Shown: positions 1 through 13,475 of the stretch, one piece after another | How the letters are laid out: every line of letters starts with the position of its first letter | Numbering within the stretch: the stretch's first letter is position 1 | Assembly: GCA_947396885.1 (NCBI GenBank) | Contig: OX377205.1 | Span: 77,224,969-77,288,968 of the forward strand | DNA: 64,000 nt | Direction: 5' to 3' | Source: Heligmosomoides polygyrus polygyrus | Taxonomy: Eukaryota > Nematoda > Chromadorea > Rhabditida > Heligmosomidae | Notes under the pieces: generated by a model | Told to the model about the DNA's origin: nothing | What the model saw: the letters and a program-made list of their open reading frames with translations, nothing else | The model's database searches: none | Position numbers and translations under genes: made by a program

Positions 1-253
1 TTATGTACTTACCTTCAATAAAGACCGAAGGTCAAGTGCCGCCTATCTCATAACCCGCTTTGCTCCATGTGCAATAGTGATCAGAGTTGCTCGAGTACAT
101 TTTGTGCACCTACAGGTACTGGTCATTAGAAGGTATGCTCTCCGTCCAATAGCTGTGAGACCAGTTAACAAGCACTAATCTGGGGAATACCAGCGGTACA
201 TATCACAGCTCATGGATCTGATCTGTGGATCAGACCCAGTGTATTCATCTGTT

Positions 254-416
254 AGGCCTGAGTTATACTACCCCCGGGAGCATCCGCGGAAGGGCGGGAA
301 TCGCGCCGAGACTCCTCACCTGGCCAATCGCCGCGCCTCGCCACGCCCGCCTCCGCCGTGCACCATTGGTCCGCGGACGTTCCGCGGATGCTCCCGCGGG
401 AGTATAACAGAGGCCT
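254..416. mobile_element. Small GC-rich MITE-like element
   Basis: A 163-bp unit with terminal inverted repeats of about 38 bp: AGGCCTGAGTTATAC at the left, mirrored by GTATAACAGAGGCCT at the right, continuing through GGGAGCATCCGCGGAA on both sides. It is much more GC-rich than its surroundings. No coding capacity. Confidence 0.6.
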
Positions 417-2266
417 TAAGGGATTAATGACCCTCCTATTTGTTGTGTAGTTCCTGGGTAATTCTTTTGCTTGTATAGGTAAATAAACTACATTTGTTCA
501 CAGAATGTAACTCAGGAGAATTTGTTGAATTTGAGCTCGCCCCATATCCTACCTAAGGAGGCTGAATTCTTCGTTATCTCGAGAAATCCCTCCAACTGCA
601 GTTCTCCAAGGACAATCAGTATCGTCCAGACGAAGCACCTTTGATACATTCTCAGACATTATGTTAACAACTTTTATTACGACTGACGTTTCAGAAAAAT
701 CGTGTTTGTCAATTCCTGATAGAAGCTCGAAGGTTTTAAAACTGCAAAGTCCACTAGATCAAATAAATTATCTGCACTTGAATAATAAGGACACAGACAT
801 AAGAGTTTGCGGAAGGGACCAGCGTTTGTACAACTCGCCTTGATCTAGTGAACAGCGTGGCGAACCATCTCAACCGACCATTAGAGGACAAGTGAGCATG
901 GTGCAATAAAGTCCCAGATTTAGACCGGAAGTAGAAGAGGAACAGCGACCCAGGAGAGAAAATCAAACTCAGGGAAAAACTGGCGCTGAAACTACGCGGC
1001 GGTCGAGCCGCATGCGCGACGGTGACCTCGTTCTCGATATGGCCTTACTCGCGGTGATCTTTGAACCTCACACTCTTCTGTGAATCCGTGCTCATTCTTT
1101 TCTTGTCAGTTTCTTGGGTGTTGAATAGCTATCGATTGCTCAACGTCGGCGAGCCTTGTATAAATGAGCTCCTTGGCTACACTGGGGATTACATATATGC
1201 ACTTCGGAAGTGGGAGGTGGAGAGGATGGAAGTATAATGGAGGATGAGTCGTACCTGGATGGCTGCGGCTTTACAAGTTTTAAGTGTTGTGGGGTAACAA
1301 GCGCGATACGTCTGGATGATGGCCTCGGACTGTAGCCGTTGAGCGATCGTCGAGCAGCGGCCGGAAAAAATTAAATCAAACCCAAAGAGTGATAAACACG
1401 TTCTAGAGAAGGACCAAAGCTATGCATTTCGATCATGTTCTTAAATCAGGTTCCATTAAGAAACAGTTTCAAAAATTTCTAAAAGAAGTAGAGAACATTG
1501 CAAATGAATAATATGGAGATAGCAACAAAGGAGCGCTTCTCTATCATATCTTTGCAGAGGTTGAAAATAGAGTTAGAAAGCGAAAACGGTGTCTTACCGA
1601 GGTCTATATTCACAAAAACCAGCAAGATCCATAAAGCCCACAACCAGATTCGAAGCCCTGCAGGTCAGCATTGCTACCCACTCGACGACCCAGTCACTGC
1701 CGATATTGGTTCACCTTATTAGGAAGTAGATGAACATCCACCTACTTCAGAATTTGATCAGCGCGATCATACGAATGGTTTACCTAAATGTACCCTGCAC
1801 TTTTTTATGAAATCTAACACTTTGCCATAGCACTACGACTTTGCGCCATTTTTGACCTACTCAAGCGTCAGTAGGAAATTTGAAAACCACTACGGTGCTA
1901 CTCAAACAATCCTCTACAACCCTCAATAGATCACTCTAGAAACTTCCACGGAAAGTTCATTGACCTCTTTCCCTTATGCAAAGATGCGCTCTAGCCCAAA
2001 GAAAGCTTGTGTGAAACCACGAGACGTAGGACAAGAAAGTCTTGACAGTACCGCCTAGCGGGGTCTACCTCAGAATCCAGGTTGTTATGCCATATCCAAC
2101 GTCATCATGTCGACAAAGTCATGTTTAATGAAAATCAGAGAGACAGCGCCATAGACGACACGATCTTCAACAGATCCAGATTTCATTTTCATTTTAGCGA
2201 ACATCAGGTTGCTATTAGTTTGTTTGTCATTCGCGTTGATTAACGCAATGCGTAGATGATGTGATA

Positions 2267-2316
2267 ATTGTAATTCGATTTATCGCATAGTGAAATACGA
2301 TAAATCGAATTACAAT
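2267..2316. repeat. Perfect 19-bp hairpin before exon 10 of paralog A
   Basis: ATTGTAATTCGATTTATCG (2267-2285) is exactly complementary to 2298-2316, with a 12-nt loop. It lies 24 bp upstream of the exon, in the stretch where branch site and polypyrimidine tract would be. Probably a small MITE relic. Confidence 0.65.
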
Positions 2317-2339
2317 AAATTAAAATTCATGTTTTCTAG

Positions 2340-5300
2340 GAGAAAAAATGACGCTGACAACATACGTTCTGCTCTCCATCGTTGTTTCACTGCTGCTGGT
2401 TTCCAAAATTCTTCCTCCAACATCAAGCACAATTCCGTTGATAGCCAAGTAAGCGTGTACACTTGATCAAAAACGATTCTTTCAACAGTAAATCCGATGA
2501 ATTTCTAGTTTCATGTCATCTCTTCACGTAGAATACACAATATCTCTAACCATTTTAATCGACCACTTAGAGCACATGAAGTGTTGAATGCATTTTTAAT
2601 AGATTGCTACAATTTTTGTGTCTCTGCTCATCTAATATTTGATATTTACAACCAATCGGAAACGAAAAGTCGCAACAAGAAGCAACTAGATTACTATCCA
2701 CAGCCTACGGCTAGGAAAACAGCAGAAAATGCCTGGAAACTGCGAGGACTCAGAGCCTCTCAAATTTCAACCGATCTCTAGAAATGCTGCAATACACGAC
2801 GACCGAACCGACCTCCATCTTATGAAGCAGCGCCACTATCCGCTTCGCCCGTGCCACTTAACGAGAGTAGCATCGCGGGGCGTACCTGCGAGAGCTCCTG
2901 GGCGCCGCAGCTGGGACTCCATAAAAAATCCGGGGACAGAAACTCGTTTGGTTTAACGACTTGCCGCAAGGAAAAAACTTTTTTTCTAACTGAACGGTGG
3001 AGATTCTTCCTATGTGACCCGCTTTCCCAGTTCAAACTTACGCATCCGACCCTTCCCTTGTTAGTTCAAAGCCACTGAATGTTGCGTTAAGTGGTCAATG
3101 TCTTGACACGAAACCCCTGAGGTCAACCTAGAAATGCGAATTAGAATATATCCTTGTAGAATTACATTTTGCCCTGCTCATTAACCCAATGCTCTTTATC
3201 TCATTGGTATAAAAATTACGCCTTTTCGACCCCAACAAACGCAAACCATACCTTCAGTGAGTGGAGGCCTGCCTTGGTTGCAGCTTGATGTAATACAAGT
3301 GCAGTTGAATAACTACATCACTAGCGATCGCTTCCAGTCAATCATGGGAAAATGGGAGACCCAACGTGCCCACCTTGCACAGCTGTCGCAGGTGATCGGC
3401 AACGGTGGTAAAGTTTACTCGTAGGCGTTCTGCCTGTTCACGTATGGTTTGCCATAGATCTGATCCGATCACACATTGCTGGTCGTTGCCAACATCGGAT
3501 GGACAGTCCAGCCGAGCGAGGTCCCATGTTGTAATAGCTGTTATGAAGGCGACAATCTCGCGCAATGCATTCGAACACTACGCCTTCCCCGAAAGCAGGG
3601 TTGATGCTGAAACTTGATGCGGCTACTAATTTCCCAGATCTGAAGTCATATAGTAGTCGGCCACGGATGCACTCATTCGAAGTCTCCATTCTCCTAGGCA
3701 GGGTAACTCGCTAGTGATCAGTTCATAATTATAAGCTTACTCAACATTGTCTGCCTGAATATACACAAGAAAAACTGCAACGCAGTGTGAAGAAGATGAA
3801 AACGCATATTCAAAAATGGTGAAAACTTTCCTTAATATATAAATATTAACACACAGAGGGGTTTATAGATGTGGATCGTGCACCGCCGCTTAAATCCGTA
3901 CAAAGTTAGATTCAAATTTCCCGCCATACCGTAATTCAGCTAGACGTCGGTATTTGCGTCCTTGAAGCCAGAGGCCTCTAGTAAACAGTCATAGCCTCAT
4001 AATGACCTTAACACGTTGACGGCAATGCGTCCTAAATTGGGACGCACCTTTTCGGTCGCGTCGGACAGTGCGTACCAATTTGGGACGCATGTCTAATAAA
4101 ACTATTTCGAAACCACCGATTTTGCTCAAACTTCGCATAGGAGGGTTTTTGGGATGCCGAACAGGAATACGACGCCCGTTTGACCAAATTCGGCGCGCCG
4201 CAGTAGGTACAGGTAAATGAGGGTGTTCAGTCGCCTCATTCTCGAAATAATAGGTAATAATTAAAGTGCACTCACATCAAATTTCTGATTTTTATAATGG
4301 TGTTCAGCACAAATTTTTATGGGTGGTAATACCTGTTCAACAACACGAAAATAATATATCGATTGTTGATTGATTTTGAAGCTTGAGGGTCAATTGTCAC
4401 TGGTTAATTTTGAGGTGCGATGTCGTATCTCATTTTCTCGCGCCGCTATCACGCGCGCTATGCGTGATATTCACATGCAGGGCACGCATGTTATCAATGA
4501 CAAACGAACTGAAGACAGTCTTCTCACTTATAATCAACACCCTAAGCAGCCACACTAGGCATGCGAGCGGCAAAATTGATCGATCGCGGCGCTCAATCAA
4601 TATGGCCACTATACGCGGCGTGGCGTCGCTCGGCGTCGAAGTATAAACGGGCCTAAGGTGACGTTTGGGTCACGGGATCTCGTGTCGTGAGGGGCCTGGT
4701 CCCACACGACGGACGCGCGAAAATCGCTCTGGTCGTCAACGTGCTAATGTTGCATGCAAGTGCGAAGAACAACAAGGAGCCGCGATCATTAAATTATCCG
4801 TGCTGGGCGTTTGCCAGCTATAAGAATTCTATTCTTCGGGTACCCACGGTAAATCGTTTACGATGTTATCACCATTTTTTTTTTGATTCTCCTCACCGGG
4901 CTTGAGGAGTCTGAGGAAGGTTCCGCAAGCCTAGTGAGGAGAATCAAAAAAAAAATCTGCGGTAGAAGGCCTACACAGTAAATGTGCGACAGATGCGGTG
5001 TGAAGCTGTCAGAAGCAAGCCAAGCGGGTCGCCCGCTGGTCACTTGGACATTGGACATGTTTTGGACTGAGTTCTGGCCCCGAATAGCCCGTGTTTGAAA
5101 CAGCAGCATTCACAAATGTGGACAACGCTCTTTTAAAGAGAGCTTGCGGGCGCTTCTGGCTAGGAATGGAGGTGGTCATTGCGGCTGACGGAGGATATAT
5201 TTGTGTGTAAAAAATTTCTACTTCTTTTGTATTTTCCTTTGATAAATTTGTTTCAAAGAGAAAATTTAGTTTGTCCGGATTTAAGCGCCGCAACCTGTAT

Positions 5301-8300
5301 ATGCTTGGCCGTGCAGTGGTGGGGGCGGGGGGGGGGGGGGGACGAGGAGGGAAGTACCACCAATGCGTATGCGAGAACGCACCTGTGCGTTTCCTCAAGG
5401 TTCATACTGTTGCCAACTAGGTCAGGAATGCACCTGAGAGAATAACTAGCGTGCTATATGAAGCACGTTTTTCTGTGATGAATGTAAAAAGGCTTGAAGA
5501 AGAAGGCTAGAAACGCTGCCACCAAGGCGTTGTATCGTCGAAGGAGTCAAATCCTCAACTAATCCTTGGATTACGGAACCTCAGGTTAGAACGAGAGGCA
5601 GGTGTGGAATAAAGACAACACATCATCTATTATTTTGTTGTAATTTTACATAAAGAAATTAATGAAAATCTCACGGCTCTGCTTAGAGGGACTTCTGGCC
5701 GCCAAACGAAAGTCGAGCGGATGTGCTTTCTAGTGACAATGGCAGCGATGTAGCTTGGTTTATCACTACTCTCTCTCTTTTTAACTTCTGGCACTACTGC
5801 ATCTTTCAGAAGAATGTATAAGATAACAATAACATCTGATTTACTTTCCTCACAGTTTCTCATGTTCAAATTCGGGAATCTCCACGAATTCTTTTCAAAT
5901 TACCGCCCATATGCGGTCACAAGAAAGAATCCGATGCACAATATTCCTTTAGTATTCATATGTATGTCTTCGGATTCACCTTGCATGCACAATTACAAGC
6001 TACAAGAGCTCAAGGTACTTGTTTAGTAAAAATAAATCAGCTATAGCCAAGAAAAGCCAGCCAAGAAATTTGGTTTACCCTGCCACCTGCTCTGAAACCT
6101 CCTGGTTTACTGTACACTCACCTGCTCTGTAAAGCTATCTATTCTTTATAAGCTTAAAAAAGTGGAAAAATTGATTTTCTAGCCTATATATAGTTGCGTA
6201 TTAAATGTTGTACTATTCACTTAGATATAACCTGCTGGTATTCGTGCTCAACGTGTTCACCATCCTAATTACCGTTGTAATCATAAACGTCTACTTCCGA
6301 GAACCAGCGATTCATCGAATGCCGGCTTGGGTGAAGGCAGTCTTCATAGAGGTTGGAGATCTGGTCTTAAGGATCAATACTATGCTTTATCCATAATAGA
6401 ATTCTTTAGTTTTTGCCGCGAGTTATGTGCATGAAGCGACCGAAGTCGAAGTTTAAAAAGGTGTTGAAGCCTCCAAAGCCGAAAGCTGTGACGCAGTTGC
6501 CGGGGGTAGGGCAGTTCACCATCAGCCCGACTGCGCATCATCCGTTGTGTCCGAGTGCAGACGAAAAGTAAGCCGTGAATCAGTTTCTCATTCACTGAAA
6601 GGTCTCAATATAAAACAAAGAATTTGCTTCACAGAACTGCGTCTGTAAACATCTACAACAATCCAATGGAACTGAAACGCGATCCGCTGATGATGCCCTA
6701 CTATCCGCTGTCTGCAGACGCCCTTCGGGCCATAGATGCCATCGACTACATCGTTGAACACCTAAGGAAGGACGAGGAGAACAAAATCGTGGGTGACCTA
6801 AACCAATTCTGCGTAATCTCGGAAAATTATTATTGTTAGATTTATGGCATTTGAGCCACCCGAACAAATACTGTCAATCTCCAAAGCTGCAAGAAATCAG
6901 GCTGCTCTTGTCAGCATTTTTTTGTTGTACCATAAAGAGACGAAGGCGTGATCGTTTGGAGCGGTCTGCACTCAAATTGAACGTTAAAAAGACCGAGTAT
7001 CTAACGACGGACGGGAACGAGTCCAGCTCCATTAAGGTTAACGGCATCGAGCTCCCACGCACTTCGGTTTTTAAGTACCTGGGATCAGCAGTAGCATCCG
7101 ATGGCAATCTGATGACTGAAGTGAACTCACGCCTGAGTGCAGCTTGGTCCAGTTGGCGCTCATTGACTGGCGTGCTTTGCGATAGGAGGATACCAGAGCA
7201 TCTGAAGTCGAAGATCTACAGAGCAGTCGTCCGGCCGGTAGCAATGTATGGCACTGAGTGTTGGCCTACTACCAAAAAAGTTGAAACGCGTCTCAGGGTC
7301 ATGGAGACGAAGATGCTGCGCTGGACGGCTGGAGTCACGCGCATGGACCGCACTCGAAATGATGCCATTCGGCAGAAGTTCGATGTTGCCACGATAGCCG
7401 ACAAGATGCGCGAAGCTCGCTTGCGATGGTACGGCCACGTTCTGTGTGGGAAAGAAGACAGCGTCCGATAAATAAGCCTTGAGATGGAAGTGTCAGCAAA
7501 GCGGCCTAGAGGACAGCCGAAGCAGCGTTGGTATGGCACGTTACATAGGGACTTGAAGGTTGCTGGTGTCCACCCTGACCTAGCGCTGGATTCGGGAAAG
7601 GTGGCGTCATGACACCAGAATAGCGGACCCCGCTACGAGGCGGGACAGACGCTGAAGAAGAAGAAGAAGAATGAAGAGACGAAAAATTTGCGTAACTGCC
7701 AATAACCTTACTTGAATCGCTGCTGCAAAAAAAAGCAAGGCAAATAGGTTGTCACCGAAAGCGGCTACTATCTTCGATGGCACAAGTAAGAGATTAAGAA
7801 GGACATAGCGTTGACTCTTGAGAAGGATACAGTGGCGCTGATGGGGCAGTAAATAAGGCTGTGAATACCCCGCCTATTACCAAATTGCTTTTCCTGCAAT
7901 GTTGAGGTGTAAATTAGGTTAGTGACGACTATAGGAGTAACGCATCTATCAAGGTTGCTGCTTCATGATTGCATAAATTTAAATGTCCTATTAGCCAACA
8001 AGTCACAACATCAGCATTATCCTAGCAGATTCATGTCTCCACAGAAGCCGTCTTTCAGTACCGTGACGACTGGAGATACGTTGCAATGATCATAGACCGA
8101 CTGCTGCTCTATGTTTTCTTCGGCATCACACTGGGTGGGACATGCGGCATTCTGTTAAGTGCACCAAGCGTCTTTCAAGGCAAGTCTTCCGTCCGCCGCA
8201 AATTCGCCTCTCAAACTTCGGGAGTTTGTCTCTAATTCTTTTCAGCTATAAACCAGCGAGAAGTGTTGGATCGGCTTACCCAGTTGTACGATGCCGGCGG

Positions 8301-8316
8301 CAGTCGTGATATTTAA
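2340..8316 (+). CDS. unc-29: Acetylcholine receptor subunit, UNC-29-like, paralog A (3' part, exons 10-15)
   Basis: This is the C-terminal half of a nematode non-alpha nicotinic acetylcholine receptor subunit. Exons (numbered as in paralogs B and C) are 2340-2448 (M2), 6225-6351 (M3), 6410-6567 and 6635-6788 (cytoplasmic loop and amphipathic helix), 8059-8179 (M4) and 8246-8316 (tail, stop TAA). Phases at every junction equal those of B and C. M2 begins [12 protein letters not shown]; the Glu at -1' is the cation-selectivity ring. The loop carries RVMCMKRPKS and QLPGVGQF, close to UNC-29. Exons 1-9 are not in 1-2339, so they must lie upstream or be lost. Peculiarities are Tyr at M2 6', FREP instead of FRGP after M3, and a GC donor (8180) in the last intron. 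Introns hold a mariner relic (3338-3689) and an RTE fragment (6945-7673). The UNC-29 assignment is by remembered family sequence; LEV-1 is less similar. Confidence 0.88.
3338..3700 (-). pseudogene. Mariner transposase N-terminal relic
   Basis: On the - strand, two overlapping frames (3689-3438 and 3565-3338) give pieces such as IRGRLLYDFRSGK, NPAFGEGVVFE and FTTVADHLRQLCKVG, which match the helix-turn-helix part of mariner transposases. The join needs frameshifts, and the catalytic part is absent. No terminal repeats are clear; a short inverted ATCACTAGCGA occurs near 3315 and 3710. It lies in intron 10 of paralog A. Confidence 0.65.
4025..4090. repeat. Inverted repeat, 23 bp arms
   Basis: ATGCGTCCTAAATTGGGACG with CAC (4025-4047) faces its near-complement at 4068-4090, with two mismatches; each arm is itself nearly palindromic. 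Likely a fragment of a dispersed repeat in intron 10 of paralog A. Confidence 0.55.
4875..4955. repeat. Perfect 22-bp hairpin with T/A-rich ends
   Basis: Ten T plus GATTCTCCTCAC (4875-4896) is exactly complementary to GTGAGGAGAATC plus ten A (4934-4955). The loop of 37 nt also holds partial complementarity. Small MITE-like unit in intron 10 of paralog A. Confidence 0.65.
6945..7673 (+). mobile_element. 5'-truncated RTE-type LINE fragment
   Basis: Encodes the C-terminal end of an RTE reverse transcriptase: [55 protein letters not shown]. It is colinear with the 3' end of the longer copy at 58394-61503. It ends in a (GAA)n tail, as RTE elements do, and is flanked by a 10-bp direct repeat, AAGAGACGAA, at 6935-6944 and 7674-7683. 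A stop interrupts the frame at 7469. It sits in intron 13 of paralog A, the same intron that carries the RTE in paralog C, but at a different site. Confidence 0.85.
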
Positions 8317-10807
8317 CGCGGGTGTTTCCTCATGTATTTGTACCGAAGTTCATCTCATACTTTGATAAATTCATACATTTGTGCCGTTGGTCGACATAGT
8401 GAGGCTTCATTCGATTTTTCTTGGAATCATAGCTCACTATAGCGTGAATCATAAATGAGCGATTCCTTCCTCCACCAGTTTTTTCTGCAATCGGGCCAAG
8501 TGGCATCTAATACGCTTTTTGAATGTAAACATTTTACTGCAGGGAGCGATTTGCCGCGAACTTAATCAAAGCCGGCTACAATGACCACAACCGAACTGCA
8601 ATTCGAAAGCATACAAAATCGTTCTTGAAACTAATTTTTACGGAACCTTTTCTACTTGACCTCATATCTCGGAAACATTAGTCCTAGAAACCAATAAAAG
8701 CACAGGTATGACTTTTTCACTGGACATGAGTTTTCACGAAACCTTTCTAGTTTGTATGAGAGCGATGTGTCCACTTGAGGAAATCAGGTTTCTGAAAACC
8801 TATAGTTAATTCTCCTCTGGATTATATATGACATGCTGGAGCCCAGCTTCCTGCGAAAATCTCCAAGCATTCCCTTTCCTTAAAGGGAACTGGAACGATT
8901 CTTTGGTGAGTAGCGATGTTGCAATTCTTGTTCTCAAAGATATATCTAGTAATGCTAATTCCTGAAAGGTAAGAGATCATTAGTATGTTTATCATCATTG
9001 ATATACCTACGATAGAACTAGTCGTCAGCTTGAGAAAGCATTGCGGTGGCGAGTCATCTGCGGAATCAGACTTGCTCCTCAGAAAGGTAAGGAAAAAGTT
9101 CCTAATATTTTCTAAGTACCTCAATCTCGCTTTCTTCCTTCCCTTTCTGGAGTAATAAGTTGTCGAAATTAACTATTCGAAACTGTGTGGAAAAATCGAG
9201 CTCTCAGCTCTCTTTTCAGCGCTCACAAGCAAACCATCGAAGCGTCAGGCCTTAAATAAACATTTTCATAACCAAAGCGAGTTTCCTGTATTGCTTGCTG
9301 CTTGGCGTTGCAAAACTTCTGATCAGTCCATTAGTTTGCCTGCATGTATTATTATATTAATAAAATGCTCGTGTTTGGGCTTGTTTCTGAATAACTATCG
9401 TAGTGTATGAACAAATAGTAATGTTCTCCAGAGCTTTTTTAGCGTTCAACGTTGAGGAGTGAACGAAGAAAAATAGTCTCACATTCGGAGGGAGGTACTT
9501 CCACTGAGTACGCACAACTATTTTTCGCGACGGATATGAGTCTTGAGTCATGAAAATGCGATTTGTCGCATACACGTGACAGACATTGACGAGCACCTGA
9601 AGAGTGTAACATGACAGACACGCCTCTCAAGAGCAGTAAAGGTAAGAAATCAACGTCGGAGGTAGTCAATCCCTAGGAAGGATACGCCACGCTTTCTACT
9701 TCCATCGCATATCGTGAAAGCACTTCGGTTTTTTGTTTTGCATGTACAACAGATTAGGGTATCACGTCAGAGAACAAGTTATACGTCACTGTTTTAAAAA
9801 CAAATTGAGTGCGAATTCATGACTGTCAGAGAAAGGAAGCATTGGTCCGCCTGTAAGGTACTTTACCATAGATCGACCAGAACCTAGGCGATCGTTAGCG
9901 CCTCATTCATTCGACTCCGTTAATCTTCGAGGCACCTCGACGATTCACAGCCATTATAAGAACTCTATTTCTACTAAAAGAAAACAGTGAAGTGATTCAT
10001 CTACGCAAAATATTATAGAATGCTGACAGCCCTAGTTTTTGGGGTTTTTGTGGCGCGACTACATTTTTTTAGATGCATAAGACCTTTACGTACCTCACCC
10101 TCTGCCTCCGTGCAAAGTGCGTCGTTCCCCTACCCTACCTTCTTCTCAATTATACATTCGGAATTTCGGTGTGGGTCTAAACTGACCACCGGTCCGTCAA
10201 TAACCATCCCTGACAATAAGTACTTCCACCATACATATGTCTCCGATACGAGCTCCTGGTACAGTTTCTCCTAACAAGGAGTCAATCATTTCATTCGTTT
10301 TTCCTCATGAAATTGTGTCTTTTCTCAAACTGCAAATATGTTTCAAATTTGATGGATGACATTTTCTTTGGTGATGCAGGTCAGGTGCTCTAAAAACAGG
10401 TAGTTGTTCAACATTGACACTCCGACCATTCAATCTGCGCTGCATAAATTGCTTCTTATGCGAAAAGACAGCGTTTCTTGAGCTTTGCGAAAGGTGCGGT
10501 GTAAATCCACAGCGGTGGCGCTTGTGATCCACCTGACAACTGACGAGCGTGTCAAACATGTCTCATTCGTCCTGTCACCTGAACCGCAAAGTGCCACCAG
10601 CCTCGAAGAGACCTTCAGTCATCGCATTCCGTTTGATGCTGCAAGTTTTCCTGCAACTGAATTAATTTCTGAGTTGCTGATTTCGTTATACTGTAATAGA
10701 ATTGAACTGTCCCCAAAGTTCTAGTTCCCATCGTACTGCTTTTTGTTTTTGTTCATATCCGGGATGTGCGGATTTTCTTGGAGAGAGTGGAATACGAAAC
10801 GAAGTAA
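8317..10807. other. Intergenic A-B, left part: no supported gene
   Basis: Follows the TAA of paralog A. The longest - strand frame (8822-9124, 100 codons) has one hydrophobic stretch (SIVGISMMINILMISYLSGI) but no recognisable family and no clear splice partners. Nothing else could be supported. Confidence 0.5.
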
Positions 10808-11070
10808 AGATGAGGATCAAAGACGGGGCAATCAATCCCATATGAGATGCATCACGCATTCTGTTTCTACAGGATAACACGCAGGCTCAAGCCTATTTGG
10901 CCTCTACAATGGCCCGCCTTGCCCAGCCAGTAGAAAGTCAGCGTTTTATCCTTCCCAGACAAGTCTGGCTCCAAATCACCGACTCCGGAGGGGTGGAAGA
11001 TACTTGGTTGGCCTGTGCGGGTAATCCGAATCGAGATCCTGGAATACGCGTGTACGCAACGGTTGGTGCC
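10808..11070 (-). mobile_element. tRNA-derived SINE copy
   Basis: Reverse complement matches the SINE family best preserved at 51926-52226: AGGCCAACCAAG, a CTCCGGAGTCGGTGA block, AGACTTGTCTGGGAAGGATA, AATGCGTGATGCATC. It lies between paralogs A and B. Confidence 0.75.
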
Positions 11071-12070
11071 ATCTACTATTGCTCTACCATTCCCTCATGA
11101 AACGGAATGGAAGCACAACATGGAAACGAAAAATTATCTGTTGTCCATTTGTTCTCTTACGAAGCGGTATCAGACTTTTACTAAACGTTTACGTGTGCAA
11201 AAATTTCACAGAAACAACATTTTCATGCATGGATACTCATGCAAATAAGAGCTTGATACAATAAAGGGTGAACAGTGTGAAATCTCTTCACTTTTTTCCT
11301 ATCTGTTCGTGCACAGCTTTTTCGCTGAGCTCGACTGTTTTAGTAACACTATTTTTAACCTCTGAAGATTAAGAATAACTGTCCAGTCAACCATTCCAAA
11401 TAAGTAAAGGTTAAGCTTATGAAACATCAAATAATTTTCAACCCATGAGGTTAGACTGCTGTGTTGAATGTTCTCTATAATTTTACAAATATTGCATTAC
11501 GGACTGCCTAAAATAGTGCTCAGAGTAGATTTTGAGATCGTAGAGGATATGTGGTTGACTGACAAGCCGTAGTGATTGCATATCCCAATCGTACTAGCAA
11601 AGAAGCTTATTCTTGATAGGGAGATGACGTAGTTGGACTTTATCAGATGCTTATTGTAGTACTAGTCCGTCTCGCATTCAAAAAGGAATCTTACGATTAG
11701 TCTATCAAGATATCAGATCAAAGTAGACATTTCTCAGAGCCTTACTAAAAATCGTTTACTGCATTATTTCATGAAAAAGAATGCCAGGAAAAGCATCGAT
11801 GTAATCTTGGAACGAACGAGCGCATGGCGCTATCTTCACTAGACCTTTTGCTTCATGGCTCTGTGTTGTGTGCTTACAAACTTCTTGTAGATCTGTATAT
11901 CTGAAGTTACAGTTATAAAACAAGTATTTTATAAACGCAGATTGCACGTTTTTGGCTGAACACATGCCCATGGCTGTACCATACTGTTGGAGTATTAAGT
12001 CTGCCTTTTCGCTCATGATTGATCATTTCTTTTAGTAATAATATTATACAAACTAGGCGCATGTTAGAGC

Positions 12071-12275
12071 TGTGGGAGGAGGCACCGACTACCGCGTGCA
12101 TCCAATTTCAAGTTCCTGGTTCAGATTTTAAAGCCAAGCCAATTAAGCCTTCCATCAGGGATCGGTGAATTGTTATCGGACCTCCCCAGGAAATAAAAAA
12201 TATAAAAAAGTCAAAAAACGATAAAACGTCACCTGCAGTGGTCGGCCTGCGGACACGTCAGTGTTTCACCCATCC
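12071..12275 (+). mobile_element. tRNA-derived SINE copy, diverged
   Basis: Shares AAGTTCCTGGTTCAGAT, CAAGCCAATTAAGCCTTCCA and CGGTGAATTGTTA with the SINE family; interrupted by an A-rich insertion near 12190-12220. Confidence 0.6.
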
Positions 12276-13380
12276 CGGGCAGCTCTTGTACCAGGATGGT
12301 GAGTTGTAATCGAAGTTTTTGGTATTGTAACTGGTTTCACGCCATCTAAAGCTATATGGAGCCTTTTTGTGGGCCTTCAAAATATAGTTCTCTAATTCTT
12401 TCTTTATGTGTTTATTGGGCTCCATGGATTATTATCCAAACAGATCGGCATTAAGATGAAATACATTCAGCGCAATCGCAGCACACAAGACTACGTTTTT
12501 GAAAAGGAATCTGTTCATGTTTTTCTGAGTGTTTCTGTTGAAGGGGTCCTCCTTGAAGATAGCTTTCTCAATATATGGTTCACATTTATTTCTTACAGTT
12601 AGAAACAAATAGCTATGAGGTGCTTAGCAAAAGAACTTCCCCGAAATTGGGCAGAAGTGGTAAGTATGATGCAGGTTCGTATGCCGTTTTGTTTTTCTTC
12701 ATGCCAACGAAATCAATATTTTAATGCTGCTGTCCACATCTTACTAGAGCAGCATAAGTCCTGCTTAGAAATTTCCATCCTTCGCAGAGAAGAATTTCTT
12801 CACAAAAATAGTAGAGATGGCTAATGGAACGGTGTTTTCCTGCACGTCTAGCTGAAACCTGAGAAGGACTTGCAGCATAATAGTGCAGCGTTGAACACAC
12901 GAAGAGGAGCATCTGCTGTTGTCAGTACAACTAACTCAGTATAGCTAACATTTAGAAAATCAGCCTCACCGTAACACTCAGCTGCATTCTAGAAGGCTGA
13001 CTGCAGGAAAGTTAACAAAATTTCTAGCTGATTGTTTAACTATATTTTTCTTTTTTCTTTGATTTCTTGCCTCGATAGGTTAATGTTTGAGCAGCGCTTT
13101 GTTCTACACTATGTGAAGTGTAGTTATGTGCATGTTCAATTAAATAAATGAATGTGGAACCCTTATGCTACCACTCACTACTAACCATTCGATAGCCAAA
13201 CACCATCTCTTCGTTTATAAACCAAATTCTTGGCTCAGTTGCTACTTAAGGAGAAGGAACCAAGACTGTGTTTTGCGATCACTACTTCAACATTTCATAT
13301 TTGCATGCGTGTGCAATAAGTAGATTATTACTTAGTCAGGAAGGATATCTAAATTGAGACGGTTAGCGAAAAGGTTGGGC

Positions 13381-13475
13381 TCATGGTAGCGCAGTCGGAC
13401 GAGGAGCCAGTTGTCGCTCGAACCCGATTCCAACTTCTTTTTATCGCATTCCTACCCGGCTAACCAATCCCTTTA
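13381..13475 (+). mobile_element. SINE head fragment
   Basis: Has the A-box-like TAGCGCAGTCGGACGAGG of the SINE head and then CCCGGCTAACCAATCCC corresponding to the internal block. Only the tRNA-like end survives. Confidence 0.5.

Larger units (their letters stand above)
1..2339 (+). other. Upstream intron (9) of paralog A
   Basis: No receptor exon (nothing like the M1 segment RRKTLFYT) could be found here, so it is read as the right part of intron 9. It holds a small inverted-repeat element (254-416) and a perfect 19-bp hairpin (2267-2316) just before exon 10. The stretch 1400-2200 faintly recalls a decayed retroelement but could not be assigned. Confidence 0.5.

Noticed and set aside
1430..1760. 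Possible Penelope-type reverse transcriptase piece (TKTSKIHK)
   Set aside because: Only a few residues resemble the family and the frame stops quickly; no flanking endonuclease or ends.
6833..7471. 212-codon frame as an independent gene
   Set aside because: The first part is intron of paralog A; from 6945 it is the truncated RTE element, flanked by a 10-bp target duplication.
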